Source: Staphylococcus nepalensis (GTDB taxonomy: Bacteria > Bacillota > Bacilli > Staphylococcales > Staphylococcaceae). Taken from it: 64,000 bases of DNA. Numbering within the stretch: position 1 is the stretch's first letter; each line of letters starts with the position of its first letter. Both the position numbers and the translations under genes were made by a program. The stretch is taken from positions 59,273 through 123,272 of the forward strand of contig NZ_BMCF01000005.1 of the NCBI RefSeq assembly GCF_014635045.1, read 5' to 3'. This document shows positions 9,385-18,773 of the stretch, piece by piece. Below the pieces are notes generated by a model, which searched no databases, was not told where the DNA came from, and saw nothing but the letters and a program-made list of their open reading frames with translations.

Positions 9385-10632
9385 GTGAACTCACTAAGTA
9401 CAAATAGCTCTAAACAATTTTTAGGACTGCCTTTAACTTTAATTTGGGGCTATATCGCAGTTGCTGTTTTTATGACTGGCGATGGTATTGAACAAGCCTT
9501 TTTATCAAAATATATCGTTAGTATTGGATTTGAAGCACACCAAGCATCCGCTGTACTCACACTATATGGTCTGGTAGTTGCAATTGCATCCTGGCTTTCT
9601 GGTATTTTGGCAGAAATATTTAGTCCAAGGAAAGTAATGGCATTCGCATTTATTATTTGGATCATTTTTCATGTTGGTTTTTTAACTTTAGGGTTAGAAC
9701 AACAAAGTTATCCAATGATGCTCATCATGTATGGTATCAGAGGCTTTGCTTATCCTATGTTTATTTATAGTTTCGTTGTGTGGATTACTTATTCTGCTCC
9801 GAAACATCGTTTAGCTTCAGCTATGGGGTGGTTCTGGGCAATGTACTCCGTTGGCATCGGATTTTTAGGAACATATTTGCCAAGTTTTACCATCCCATGG
9901 ATTGGTTTTATGGGGACATTATGGTCATCAATTATATTCATTTTAATTGGTGGTTTAATGGCAATGTTTTTAGTTAAAGATAGAAAAGGCTCTGAGAAAG
10001 AATCAGATAAGTTAACTCCAAAAGAAATATTAATTGAATTTGCTAGAGGTGTAACGATTTTAAGAAATCCTCAAGTAGCCATTGCTTGTGTAGTTAGAAT
10101 AATTAACCAATTGGCCCTGTTTGGACTCGTTGTCATTATGCCAATCGTGTTTACTGATACCGTCGGGTTTACTACTTCAGAATGGTTGAGAATTTGGGGA
10201 TTGATGTATATTGTAACTATATTCACCAACCTATTTTGGGGTGTTATAGGAGATAAAATTGGTTGGGTACGACAAGTCCGCTGGTTTGGTTGTATAGGCA
10301 TGGTGCTTTCTACATTGGCCTTTTACTACTTACCTATTTGGACCGGACCTAACATTTGGGTTGCTGGCGCTGTTGCAGTTATATTTGGGTTTGCTGTTGC
10401 TGCATTTGTACCCATGTCAGCAATTTTCCCTATACTAGAACCTAACCATAAAGGGGCTGCAGTTTCTATTCATAACTTATCAGCTGGTTTAAGTAACTTC
10501 GTAGGGCCTGCAATTGCAACCATAACTGTTCCAATAGGTGGTCCTGTATTAACCATTTGGACTTATGCAATCATTTATTTTATAGGGTTTATTTTAACTT
10601 TCTTTATGAAAGTGAACCAACCAAATCATTAA
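9385..10632 (+). CDS. MFS transporter, CsbX/RbtT/DalT type
   Basis: 415-residue major facilitator with about 12 membrane helices. It closely resembles B. subtilis CsbX and the ribitol and arabinitol permeases RbtT and DalT, seen in stretches such as VAVFMTGDGIEQAFLSKY, WFWAMYSVGIGF and EPNHKGAAVSIHNLSAG. It starts at GTG with AGGAGAG six bases upstream. It lies 51 bases after the kinase and 19 before the dehydrogenase in one operon. Proton-coupled uptake of a pentitol is the inferred role. Confidence 0.88.
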   Translation: MNSLSTNSSKQFLGLPLTLIWGYIAVAVFMTGDGIEQAFLSKYIVSIGFEAHQASAVLTLYGLVVAIASWLSGILAEIFSPRKVMAFAFIIWIIFHVGFLTLGLEQQSYPMMLIMYGIRGFAYPMFIYSFVVWITYSAPKHRLASAMGWFWAMYSVGIGFLGTYLPSFTIPWIGFMGTLWSSIIFILIGGLMAMFLVKDRKGSEKESDKLTPKEILIEFARGVTILRNPQVAIACVVRIINQLALFGLVVIMPIVFTDTVGFTTSEWLRIWGLMYIVTIFTNLFWGVIGDKIGWVRQVRWFGCIGMVLSTLAFYYLPIWTGPNIWVAGAVAVIFGFAVAAFVPMSAIFPILEPNHKGAAVSIHNLSAGLSNFVGPAIATITVPIGGPVLTIWTYAIIYFIGFILTFFMKVNQPNH

Positions 10633-10651
10633 AAAGGAAAGGTGTTTTAAC

Positions 10652-11434
10652 ATGACAAATATTTTAGAACAATTTAAATTAGACGAGAAAGTAGCAATCG
10701 TAACAGGAGGCGCTATGGGATTAGGTAAAGCCATGGCTACTGCATTAGCACAAGCTGGTTCTAATATTGTAATTGCCGATATTAACAAAGAAATAGCGGA
10801 CGAAACAGCCAAAGAAATTAGTGATAACGAAAATGTAGAAGCAATCGCTATAAAAGTTGACGTGACAAACCCAGAAGATGTCAATCAAATGGTCGAAGCA
10901 GTAGTTAAACAATTTAAAAAAATAGATATTTTAGTTAACAACGCTGGAATGACAATTAATGCAAAAGCTGAAGAGATGTCATTCGAGGATTGGAATAAAG
11001 TCATCAATCTAAACCTAAACGGTATATTTTTAGTTGCACAATCAGTCGGTCGTGTAATGATTAAACAGGGCTACGGTTCCATCATTAACACATCTTCTAT
11101 GTCAGGACTTATTGCTAACAAACCACAAGAACAATGTTCATATAATGCTTCTAAAGCCGGGGTAATCATGTTAACGAAAAGTTTGGCAATGGAATGGTCA
11201 AAATATAATATAAAAGTGAATACAATCGCACCAGGTTATATGAAAACGGAACTTACTAAACCTTTCTTTGACCAAGGTGGAGAAATGATTAAAGACTGGA
11301 TGGGATTCACACCTATGGGCAGACCAGGCACACCAAATGAACTCGGTGGTATTGTTGTATATCTAGCTTCTGATGCTTCTTCATTTGCCCAAGGTAGTGT
11401 GTTTACAATTGATGGTGGCTATACAGCACTTTAA
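10652..11434 (+). CDS. Short-chain dehydrogenase/reductase (probable polyol dehydrogenase)
   Basis: 260-residue classical SDR that oxidises an alcohol with NAD(P). The cofactor loop is TGGAMGLGKA (about 19-28), and the acidic residue in IVIADIN (about 43-49) favours NAD. NNAG is present, and the Ser-Tyr-Lys triad lies in INTSSMSG and YNASKAG. It resembles the D-arabinitol, xylitol and sorbose reductase group. As third gene of the operon it would turn the imported polyol into the ketose phosphorylated by the FGGY kinase. The precise substrate is open. Confidence 0.87.
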   Translation: MTNILEQFKLDEKVAIVTGGAMGLGKAMATALAQAGSNIVIADINKEIADETAKEISDNENVEAIAIKVDVTNPEDVNQMVEAVVKQFKKIDILVNNAGMTINAKAEEMSFEDWNKVINLNLNGIFLVAQSVGRVMIKQGYGSIINTSSMSGLIANKPQEQCSYNASKAGVIMLTKSLAMEWSKYNIKVNTIAPGYMKTELTKPFFDQGGEMIKDWMGFTPMGRPGTPNELGGIVVYLASDASSFAQGSVFTIDGGYTAL

Positions 11435-11478
11435 ACTTTAATAATAAATAATGTTATATTTTCAAATAAAATAGAATT

Positions 11479-11535
11479 AAAAAACACTTTCGTACCAATC
11501 TCATATTACATGATGAAATTAACGGAAGTGTTTTT
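11479..11535 (+). terminator. Terminator of the pentitol-type operon
   Basis: AAAACACTT...CG pairs with CG...AAGTGTTTT across a 28-base loop, followed by TTTTTAAT. It is located 45 bases after the dehydrogenase stop. Confidence 0.6.
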
Positions 11536-11614
11536 AATATTCATTCGTACAAACAATCATCAAAACGCAACACATAGATTAACCCTCTCTTGTATCTTCG
11601 ATTTTTGGTGTTTA

Positions 11615-11953
11615 TCATTTACTTTTCTTCTTAGCTAATTTTTCTTTTAATTTGCGGTCTTGTTCTTCTTTTCGTCGTTTACGTTCTTCGTTACGTTTTC
11701 TTAAGCGTTCTTCTTCTTCTGGATCTCTTGGTTTTTGTAATTGTTTTTCAACTTTTTCCAAAAGTTCCTCTTCAGTTAAGGCTGCGAGTGGCCGATTATT
11801 AACAAATGCAAAAGTTTTACGTCGACCAGGCCCACAATAGGATTGACAACCGATTTCTATTTCAGCATCAGAATCTAATTTTGTAAGTTTTTTCTCTAAA
11901 GATTTACAATTAACACCCTGACAATCGTCACAAATCAAAAATTTATTTTGCAA
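11615..11953 (-). CDS. DUF1450 domain protein with charged C-terminal tail
   Basis: The N-terminal 55 residues carry the DUF1450 pattern: CDDCQGVNC, then [13 protein letters not shown], suggestive of a small cysteine-rich or metal-binding module. Residues after about 65 form a Glu/Lys/Arg-rich helix likely to be coiled coil. The frame opens at GTG 11965, but AGGTGAGG overlaps those codons and is well placed for a TTG at 11953, giving 112 residues. The biochemical role is unknown. It is transcribed alone on the minus strand. Confidence 0.75.
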   Translation of the reverse strand: MQNKFLICDDCQGVNCKSLEKKLTKLDSDAEIEIGCQSYCGPGRRKTFAFVNNRPLAALTEEELLEKVEKQLQKPRDPEEEERLRKRNEERKRRKEEQDRKLKEKLAKKKSK

Positions 11954-12153
11954 AACCACCCTCACCTTTCTAAAATTTTATTATAAATTCAAAACCGCTT
12001 CATTTTATATAAAGTATGTATATAAACCATATAAAAACTAATTTATCCTCATTCATGTCTTACATTTATAACTCTAATTATTTTACTCTATTTATAAAAA
12101 AATTCAAGTTCCACATCATAAAATAATGTAAATAACTTTTTTGTCAAATAACT

Positions 12154-12188
12154 AAAAAACAGCGTAGAAACCTTTTGTTTCTACGCTG
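12154..12188 (-). terminator. Terminator of the Gfo/ThuA operon
   Basis: A perfect 12-bp stem (12160-12171 with 12177-12188) closes a five-base loop. TTTTTTAG follows on the minus strand. Confidence 0.85.
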
Positions 12189-12229
12189 CATTTACATTAA
12201 AAATCCAGTTACTACATCATTGAAACCAG

Positions 12230-13198
12230 CTACGTCCACCATAAATCTGGGGCAGGATGTTCAATGTTGATTGATTTTAAATTATTAACAGCTTTGACAA
12301 ATCCCTCTTCAATAGACATAATTGGATCTTCATGTTCTATACTAATTACATAGTCATACCCATTGATTCTTAATGCACTAACCATTTCTCCCCAAACATT
12401 AGGACTATGCCCATAACCAACAGTTCGGAATGTCCAAGCTCGAGTGTTAACGTTACTATAGGGTTGCATATCAGTTAATCCATACATATTTACATTTTCT
12501 TGATCAATGTATGTATCTTTTGCATGAAAATGGTGTATTGCATTCTCTTTACCTAATATTTTAATCGCAGCTATTGGGTCAATACCTTGCCACCAAAGAT
12601 GACTTGGATCAAGATTTGCGCCTATAAAATCATTTGTCACTTTTCTTAATTTTAATAATGTATAAGGCGTATGAACTAAAAATCCTGCATGTAATTCGAT
12701 CGCAATCTTAACTCCCTGTTCCTTCGCAAATTCGCCAAGTTTTTTCCAGTAAGGTATAAGTTTTTCTTCCCATTGCCACTCCAAAATATTGGAATAAACA
12801 GTTGGCCATGGGGTTACTGGCCAATTAGGGAATTTTGCTGTTTCATCTGAACCAGCTACACCTGAAAAAGTATTAACTACTGGAACATTTAATAAAGCTG
12901 CTAGTTTAATGGTTTTAATTAACGTTTCATCTGATTTTGCAGCAGTTTCATTATTAGGTGATATAGGGTTATTATGACAACTAAAAGCACTTATACTTAA
13001 CCCTCTTTTATGAATCGCATCGATATATGCCTTACGTTTTCTTTCATCTTCTAATAAATCATCTAAAGGGCAAAATTGGTTACCAGGGTTACCGCCTGTC
13101 CCAATTTCAATCATATCTACACCGGCATCCACAACATAATCCAACATCTCTTCAAATGTTTTATCTTGAAATAATACAGAAAATACTCCGATTTTCAT
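12230..13198 (-). CDS. Sugar-phosphate isomerase/epimerase-fold TIM barrel
   Basis: 322-residue TIM-barrel protein of the xylose isomerase-like / AP endonuclease 2 superfamily (IolE/IolH-like). The metal-binding acids and histidines are seen in order: Glu in IAIELHAGF, Asp and His in NLDPSHLWW, His in HHFHAKD and Glu in ISIEHED. It is last gene of a four-gene minus-strand operon with two Gfo/Idh oxidoreductases and ThuA. Family members include keto-sugar isomerases and, in C-glycoside and 3-keto-glycoside pathways, lyases that cleave oxidised glycosides. The lyase role is an inference from neighbours. Confidence 0.8.
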   Translation of the reverse strand: MKIGVFSVLFQDKTFEEMLDYVVDAGVDMIEIGTGGNPGNQFCPLDDLLEDERKRKAYIDAIHKRGLSISAFSCHNNPISPNNETAAKSDETLIKTIKLAALLNVPVVNTFSGVAGSDETAKFPNWPVTPWPTVYSNILEWQWEEKLIPYWKKLGEFAKEQGVKIAIELHAGFLVHTPYTLLKLRKVTNDFIGANLDPSHLWWQGIDPIAAIKILGKENAIHHFHAKDTYIDQENVNMYGLTDMQPYSNVNTRAWTFRTVGYGHSPNVWGEMVSALRINGYDYVISIEHEDPIMSIEEGFVKAVNNLKSINIEHPAPDLWWT

Positions 13199-13211
13199 AA
13201 AAAATCACTCC

Positions 13212-14258
13212 TTAAACGTTTGATAATCTTATACTACGGCCTTCAACACTACTTTTATATATCGCATCGATTATTAAACTGGTACGCTGTGCTTCTTCAG
13301 GTTTCACTACTAAATCTGCTTCGCCCAAACAACTTTTCACAAAATTTGTCGCTTGTCTTTTTGCCGCTAATGTTTCATCGTGGTCCACTACCGCTTTTTC
13401 TGTAAAGCATGTCCCATATTTATGCTGATATAATTCAAAAGGATATAAACTGATACCACCATCAACACCTGAAATACTTAAATGTTTTGAGTCATCTTTG
13501 ATATTGGCTGCCCAAGAACACTCAAATTGCATTGATGCATTATCTTTAAATATAATAAAGCATGAGACATGATCATCAACATCAAATGTTTCATGATTAA
13601 ATGTTCCCCAGTCATTGATTTGATTGGGCGTTTTACTCAATCTATTGTAAGTTTTAGCTAAAATTTCCACCGGTTCATTATCTTCTAATAGCCATAAAGA
13701 AAGATCAAGTAAGTGGCACCCATAATCAATTAAGCTGCCTCCACCTTGCAACAATTTATTAGTAAATACACCCCAACCAGGGACTTTTCTCCTACGCAAT
13801 GCTTGTGTACGAATAACTAAAGGATCTCCTACTGCACCATTTAAAATAGCTTTTTTGGCAGTCATAGCAGCGTCTGTAAATCTATAATGGTAACCTATTG
13901 CTAATAATTTCCCAGAATGATTTGCAGCTTCCACCATCCTTTCGCATTCTAATTTATTCAAAGCCATCGGTTTTTCACAAAAGACGTGAACACCAGAATT
14001 TAATGCTGCTATACTAATTTCAGCGTGAAATTTATTGGGCGTGCATACTGCGATAGCATCAACTAATTCAAACATCTGTTGATAATCTTCCATTACAAAT
14101 TCAATATTGTTATTTTCTGCAACATTTTTAGCCAAATCATAATTAATATCATGCACTGCCACTATGTCAGTAATTTCGTTTAATTCTTGAAATGCTGGTA
14201 TATGTCTATTTCTAGCAATACCTCCACAGCCCACAATTCCAATTTTTAATTTATTCAA
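13212..14258 (-). CDS. Gfo/Idh/MocA family oxidoreductase
   Basis: 348-residue NAD(P)-dependent sugar oxidoreductase. The Rossmann loop GIVGCGGIARNRH is at residues 8-20, and the family signature EKPMALNK is near 95. The C-terminal alpha/beta domain follows. It starts at TTG behind GGGGGTGA. It is a paralogue of the 15000-16082 gene; both share GCGGIA and the R-R-x-V-P-x-WGVF segment, so they probably act on related substrates, perhaps one oxidising and one reducing a keto sugar. Confidence 0.88.
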   Translation of the reverse strand: MNKLKIGIVGCGGIARNRHIPAFQELNEITDIVAVHDINYDLAKNVAENNNIEFVMEDYQQMFELVDAIAVCTPNKFHAEISIAALNSGVHVFCEKPMALNKLECERMVEAANHSGKLLAIGYHYRFTDAAMTAKKAILNGAVGDPLVIRTQALRRRKVPGWGVFTNKLLQGGGSLIDYGCHLLDLSLWLLEDNEPVEILAKTYNRLSKTPNQINDWGTFNHETFDVDDHVSCFIIFKDNASMQFECSWAANIKDDSKHLSISGVDGGISLYPFELYQHKYGTCFTEKAVVDHDETLAAKRQATNFVKSCLGEADLVVKPEEAQRTSLIIDAIYKSSVEGRSIRLSNV

Positions 14259-14273
14259 ATTGTCACCCCCAAA

Positions 14274-14987
14274 TCATTTTTCTGATATATCCTCCAGTGG
14301 TTTAACATTGCCATAATCATGTGTTGGTGCATGGTTACGCTTCGCCCACTGAACACCATTTTTTATAACTCGTTGAATCTCTTTATTGTAATAAGTTGGA
14401 TAACTTTCATGCCCTGGCCTAAAATAAAATATTTTTCCTTTCCCTCTTTTAAAGGTCACACCGCTTCTAAATACTTCTCCCCCTTCAAACCAACTTATAA
14501 AAATTGTTTCATCAGGCGCAGGAATATCAAAATGCTCTCCATACATTTCTTCTTTATCTAATTCAATATAACTATTCAGCCCTTCAGTGATTGGATGTGT
14601 AGGGTCTACTACCCATAACCTTTCTTTTTCATCTGCTTCTCTCCATTTAAGATCACACGTTGTTCCCATCAATGATTTGAAAATCTTAGAAAAATGTCCA
14701 GAATGTAAAACAATCAACCCCATACCTTCCAATACGTGTGATTTTATTTTTTCACAGATTTCGTCTTGGACTTCATCATGCGCTTTATGCCCCCACCAAA
14801 TTAAAACATCTGTTTTATTTAAATTTTCGTCCGATAGACCGTGATGTGCTTCGTCTAATGTTGCAGTTTCAACATGATGTTCTTCTAAAAATGATGCAAT
14901 CGCCTTATGAATACCTTCAGGGTAAACTTTTCTCACTTCTTCATTTTCTATTTCATGTCTATATTCATTCCAAATTAGGATATTCAT
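14274..14987 (-). CDS. ThuA-domain protein
   Basis: 237-residue ThuA family protein with a class I glutamine amidotransferase-like fold, related to the trehalose-utilisation protein ThuA of rhizobia. Recognisable features are [13 protein letters not shown], a gatase-like LIVLHSGH near the nucleophile elbow position, and [11 protein letters not shown] near the end. No catalytic Cys is present at the elbow, as in other ThuA proteins. It lies between the two Gfo/Idh genes with gaps of 12-15 bases, so they are co-translated. A role in processing a 3-keto sugar is inferred from ThuA/ThuB biology. Confidence 0.85.
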   Translation of the reverse strand: MNILIWNEYRHEIENEEVRKVYPEGIHKAIASFLEEHHVETATLDEAHHGLSDENLNKTDVLIWWGHKAHDEVQDEICEKIKSHVLEGMGLIVLHSGHFSKIFKSLMGTTCDLKWREADEKERLWVVDPTHPITEGLNSYIELDKEEMYGEHFDIPAPDETIFISWFEGGEVFRSGVTFKRGKGKIFYFRPGHESYPTYYNKEIQRVIKNGVQWAKRNHAPTHDYGNVKPLEDISEK

Positions 14988-14999
14988 AACATTGCCCCT

Positions 15000-16082
15000 T
15001 TAATTATTGCTTAAATATATTGCTTCTCCTGTTTTAGCTGATTGATAAATTGCTTCCAGAATTTGAGTAACGACAAACGCTTCCCTAGGTTTTACTACCG
15101 GGTCTGTATCGTAAAGGATATTGTTTATCCAAGAACGAGCCTCTTCTTCAGCTTCATCTACAGACTCGCTTTCAAAAAAATCCACACCTGGGTTATCATA
15201 TTCAATTTTCGAGGTAAATAAAGTGCTTAAATCTTCTCCATGAATTCTCAATCCGTCTTTCATATCAGCGCCACCTTCCGTTCCTGATAGTGAACATTTG
15301 GCTTCATCCACTTCTAGGCTGTTAAGCGCCCAACTGGATTCTAAAATAATTGTTGCGCCATTTTTCATTTTTATAAATCCAAATGCAGAATCTTCAACTG
15401 TAAATGTTTCTGTATCCCAAGACCCCCAAGCATTTGCGGCATTTTCTTTTTTTCCTAATTTATGGAATGTAGAACCCATCACAGATTCTGGTTCATAGTT
15501 ATCCATCATCCATAATGTTAAATCTAAGGCGTGTGTGCCTATATCAATAAGCGGGCCTCCGCCTTGCTTTTCTTCGTCTAAAAATACACCCCAAGTTGGC
15601 ACGGCACGTCTTCGAATTGCATGTGCTTTACTAAAATAAACTTCTCCTAAATCCCCTCGTTGACAAATTTTATGCAAATGCTGGCTATCAGCTCTAAATC
15701 TATTTTGGTAACCTATTGTTAATTTTTTATTATTATCTTCTGCCGCTTTTATCATTTCTGCCGCTTCTTCAGAAGTTTTTGCCATCGGTTTCTCGCACAT
15801 AACATGTTTGCCTGCGTTTAATGACGCCACAGTTATGTCTTTATGTGTATTATTAGGTGTACAAATATGTACTACGTCAATTTTGGGATCTTTCAACAAT
15901 TCATGAAAATCTTCATAAACTTTTGAATTTTCCATTCCGTATTTACTAGCTGATGCTTTCGCTTTTTGAATATCTATATCACAGAAAGCTTTTATCGATA
16001 CTTCCGGTATTTTTTCTAAACTGGGAAAATGTTTACCATTTGCAATGCCTCCACAACCTATTACGCCAATATTTAAATTCAT
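15000..16082 (-). CDS. Gfo/Idh/MocA family oxidoreductase
   Basis: 360-residue NAD(P)-dependent oxidoreductase heading the minus-strand operon. The cofactor loop is GVIGCGGIANGKH (residues 6-18), the catalytic-region signature CEKPMAKT is near 95, and HAIRRRAVPTWG lies near 165. The ATG has GGAGCTGG upstream. It is divergent from the RpiR regulator, with 162 bases between starts. This is the likely glycoside-oxidising enzyme of the cluster (inference). The sugar is unknown. Confidence 0.88.
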   Translation of the reverse strand: MNLNIGVIGCGGIANGKHFPSLEKIPEVSIKAFCDIDIQKAKASASKYGMENSKVYEDFHELLKDPKIDVVHICTPNNTHKDITVASLNAGKHVMCEKPMAKTSEEAAEMIKAAEDNNKKLTIGYQNRFRADSQHLHKICQRGDLGEVYFSKAHAIRRRAVPTWGVFLDEEKQGGGPLIDIGTHALDLTLWMMDNYEPESVMGSTFHKLGKKENAANAWGSWDTETFTVEDSAFGFIKMKNGATIILESSWALNSLEVDEAKCSLSGTEGGADMKDGLRIHGEDLSTLFTSKIEYDNPGVDFFESESVDEAEEEARSWINNILYDTDPVVKPREAFVVTQILEAIYQSAKTGEAIYLSNN

Positions 16083-16209
16083 AGAACCAGCTCCATTCTT
16101 TTATTTAAAAAACAAAATTATTATTTTTATTAACAAAATATAAAAACAACTATTAAATTTGACTTATTAATAATTTATATATTAACATTAAGCTATATTT
16201 TCAATATTC

Positions 16210-16221
16210 GGAAATTTTTCC
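16210..16221. promoter_or_regulatory. Candidate RpiR operator in the divergent promoter
   Basis: GGAAATTTTTCC is a near-palindrome 23 bases upstream of the RpiR start. A 10-of-12 match occurs at 18793-18804 upstream of the PTS gene, as expected of a shared operator. No binding has been shown. Confidence 0.4.
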
Positions 16222-16244
16222 AATGGACAGGTGGCATCGAAAAT

Positions 16245-16994
16245 ATGGTACTTGATGATTTAATTAATAAACACTTTAGTCATTTGACTGAAAATGACTT
16301 ACATATTATTAGTATTATTCATAAAAATATAGATAAAATAACAACTATGAAAATCTATGACTTAAGTTTATTGACGCATACCTCCATATCGACAATTCAT
16401 AGATTAGTCAAGAAACTCGGTTTCGAAGGTTACAGTAATTTTAAATTTTATATAAAAATGCAATCTAACCATGAACCTACTAAATTAGTAAATACAGACC
16501 CAATTATTGAAGACGTACAGCGAACCCTAGAACATCTCGAAATGTTTGATTATAATTTGCTCATTAAGTTAATTGAATCAGCCCCAATTATTTATATTTT
16601 TGGGACAGGAATGGCTCAACAAAATGTAGCTAGAGAAGCTCAGAGACATATGTTATCTATTTCAAAAAAAGTTATTGTTTTAAATGATGAAAATGAGTTC
16701 AAATTAGCTATAAATCAAATGGATGATGAAGATTTACTATTTATTATTTCTTTATCAGGCGAAACGAAAAAACTAAAAGAACCGATTCAGTTGATAAAAT
16801 CGCGTGAACTTAAATTTGTTTCCTTGACTACGCTTCATGACAATTACATTGCTCAAAATGCAAACTTTAATATCTATGTTAATAGTTCACCTATACAATT
16901 TTTTAATCACATTGATTATTATAGTTTCATCCCTTATTACGTCGTATTTGATTTTATAGCTAGGGCCTACCACAATTACATGATTTCCAAATGA
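16245..16994 (+). CDS. RpiR/MurR family transcriptional regulator
   Basis: 249-residue sugar-sensing regulator. The N-terminal helix-turn-helix domain (about 1-75) contains SISTIHRLVKKLGFEGYSNFK, shown only to mark the recognition helix. The C-terminal SIS domain binds phosphosugars, with FGTGMAQQNV near 125 and ISLSGETKKL near 170. It is divergent from the Gfo/ThuA operon and convergent with the PTS gene, so it very likely controls both. The probable ligand is a 6-phosphorylated sugar delivered by the PTS. The ATG is preceded by AGGTGG. Confidence 0.9.
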   Translation: MVLDDLINKHFSHLTENDLHIISIIHKNIDKITTMKIYDLSLLTHTSISTIHRLVKKLGFEGYSNFKFYIKMQSNHEPTKLVNTDPIIEDVQRTLEHLEMFDYNLLIKLIESAPIIYIFGTGMAQQNVAREAQRHMLSISKKVIVLNDENEFKLAINQMDDEDLLFIISLSGETKKLKEPIQLIKSRELKFVSLTTLHDNYIAQNANFNIYVNSSPIQFFNHIDYYSFIPYYVVFDFIARAYHNYMISK

Positions 16995-17001
16995 TATGTT
17001 G

Positions 17002-17047
17002 GCGATGAATTATTTTCCAAATTCGATTTATAATTCATCGCTTTCTT
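17002..17047. terminator. Bidirectional terminator between rpiR and PTS genes
   Basis: GCGATGAATTA (17002-17012) pairs perfectly with TAATTCATCGC (17031-17041), followed by TTTCTTT on the plus strand. It serves the convergent ends. Confidence 0.7.
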
Positions 17048-17054
17048 TGTAGTT

Positions 17055-18659
17055 TTACTCATTTAATAATTGTTCTACAGATTCTCTGACTTGTGGGACA
17101 GAAAGCCCTACAATGACTTGCACATTTTTGCCACTTTTAACCAAACCATGTGCGCCCCCGACTGTTTTAAAGAAGTCATCTTCTTTTATTTCATTTGGGT
17201 TTGCGACAGTTACTCTTAATCTTGTAGCACAATTAGTAACATCAACGATGTTTTCTCTACCACCTAAACCTTCTATATAAATCGCAGCTTTATCATCGTA
17301 TTCACTACCTTTTTTATTATTACTATCTTTCTTTTTATTAGATTGGTAATCTTTTTTTGTATATAATTTTGTATCTTTATTATCTTCCTTTTCTCGTCCA
17401 GGCATAGGTATATCCAATTTCAATATAATAAACCTAAATAAATAGTAGTAGATAAAAATAAATATGATACCGATTATAAATTGAGCTACATAAGTCCCCC
17501 AATGAGAACCAAATAGAGGAATCCAATTGGTAGCTGCTATTTCAATCAACCCGCCACCTAAGTTACCAACTAGCCCAAAAGCGTGCATAATTGTTACCAT
17601 TGTTGCACCGAGAACAGCGTGTATTAAGAATAAAAACGGTGCTATAAAAATAAATGTAAATTCAAGCGGTTCAGTGATGCCCGCAAAAACGGCTGTTAAC
17701 GTCGCAGCTAGTAATAAAGCACCAACTTCTTTCTTTTTATCAGCTTTAGCAGTTGAATATATCGCAAGCGCAATACCAATCGAACCAAACATTTTAATGT
17801 TACCTTGTAATAAAAATCCTCCCCCTGGGAAAATTTCTTTTAATGACTTATTGGTCTGTGAATATTCATTTAAATGGGAGATCCAAAACGATTTAATACC
17901 TCCATCAACAACTGCTGGTCCATATTCAAATGGTGTATATATAAAATGATGTAAACCTGTAGGTATTAAAATTCTCTCTAAAAAGTGGAATAACCACACC
18001 CCTACATAACTTGATGAAGCTAAAAATGTTTGCAATGAAGCTATCCACCCTTGAACGATTGGCCATCCCCAACTCGTCAACAACGCCATCGGAATCATAC
18101 AGAAAAATGAAATCATAATCACGAAAGGAGAGCCTTGAAAAATACCTAATGATTCAGGTAATTTTTTATCATAATATCTATTATGTAACCATATTGCTAT
18201 ACCTGATATAATGAGCGCTCCAATAATATTAGTATCAAGTGTTTTTATACCTACTAACTCCGTTATACCAGTACCCTCTCCTATATTGCCTTTAAAATCA
18301 ACACCAAAAGCAGGGCCCCAAGTAGTTAAAATACTATTAATAAAATAATTAAACATTAAGTACGTAACTACAGAAGACATAACGGCGTGACCAGCTGATT
18401 TTTTAGCCAATGAAATAGGTAAACCTATTACAAAAATAAGTTCTATATTTTGAAAAAGTGTCCAGCCACCATTTTCAATTAAAGTCCATATTTGATACCA
18501 TAAACTATCAGGATTTGCTATCCCCCCCATAATAGCCTCATTTTTAAATAATGTAGCTATCCCAACAATGATACCGAAAAATGGAAAGAGAAGCACTGGT
18601 ACAATCATAGCACCTCCAAATCTTCGAATTGCGTTTCCAAAATTTCCTCCGAATTTCAT
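17055..18659 (-). CDS. PTS alpha-glucoside-type EIIBC
   Basis: 534-residue sugar phosphotransferase permease. The EIIC domain (about 1-420, around ten membrane helices, with FAGITEPLEFTF and PTGLHHFIYTPF) is followed by a charged linker. A C-terminal EIIB domain carries the phosphorylated Cys in VTNCATRLRV. There is no EIIA domain, as in the GlvC/MalX group that borrows EIIA-Glc. The frame opens at TTG 18677, but the ATG at 18659 behind AAGGGTGA starts the true N-terminus (MKFGGNFGNA). The sugar is probably an alpha-glucoside; no phospho-glucosidase lies beside it. Confidence 0.9.
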   Translation of the reverse strand: MKFGGNFGNAIRRFGGAMIVPVLLFPFFGIIVGIATLFKNEAIMGGIANPDSLWYQIWTLIENGGWTLFQNIELIFVIGLPISLAKKSAGHAVMSSVVTYLMFNYFINSILTTWGPAFGVDFKGNIGEGTGITELVGIKTLDTNIIGALIISGIAIWLHNRYYDKKLPESLGIFQGSPFVIMISFFCMIPMALLTSWGWPIVQGWIASLQTFLASSSYVGVWLFHFLERILIPTGLHHFIYTPFEYGPAVVDGGIKSFWISHLNEYSQTNKSLKEIFPGGGFLLQGNIKMFGSIGIALAIYSTAKADKKKEVGALLLAATLTAVFAGITEPLEFTFIFIAPFLFLIHAVLGATMVTIMHAFGLVGNLGGGLIEIAATNWIPLFGSHWGTYVAQFIIGIIFIFIYYYLFRFIILKLDIPMPGREKEDNKDTKLYTKKDYQSNKKKDSNNKKGSEYDDKAAIYIEGLGGRENIVDVTNCATRLRVTVANPNEIKEDDFFKTVGGAHGLVKSGKNVQVIVGLSVPQVRESVEQLLNE

Positions 18660-18686
18660 ATAATCACCCTTTTTCAAAACGCTTAT

Positions 18687-18736
18687 TGAAAGCGCTTTCT
18701 TAAATGAATGATATATCTTAAATCATGTTATTTCAA
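18687..18736 (-). promoter_or_regulatory. PTS gene promoter with perfect cre
   Basis: Minus strand: -35 TTGAAA (18736-18731), 17-base spacer, -10 TATCAT (18713-18708). The palindromic cre TGAAAGCGCTTTCT (18687-18700) starts seven bases downstream of the -10 and covers the start point. Strong CcpA-dependent repression is expected. Confidence 0.85.
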
Positions 18737-18773
18737 TGCTATAGCAAGATTTAGATACGCTATATCTACAAAA

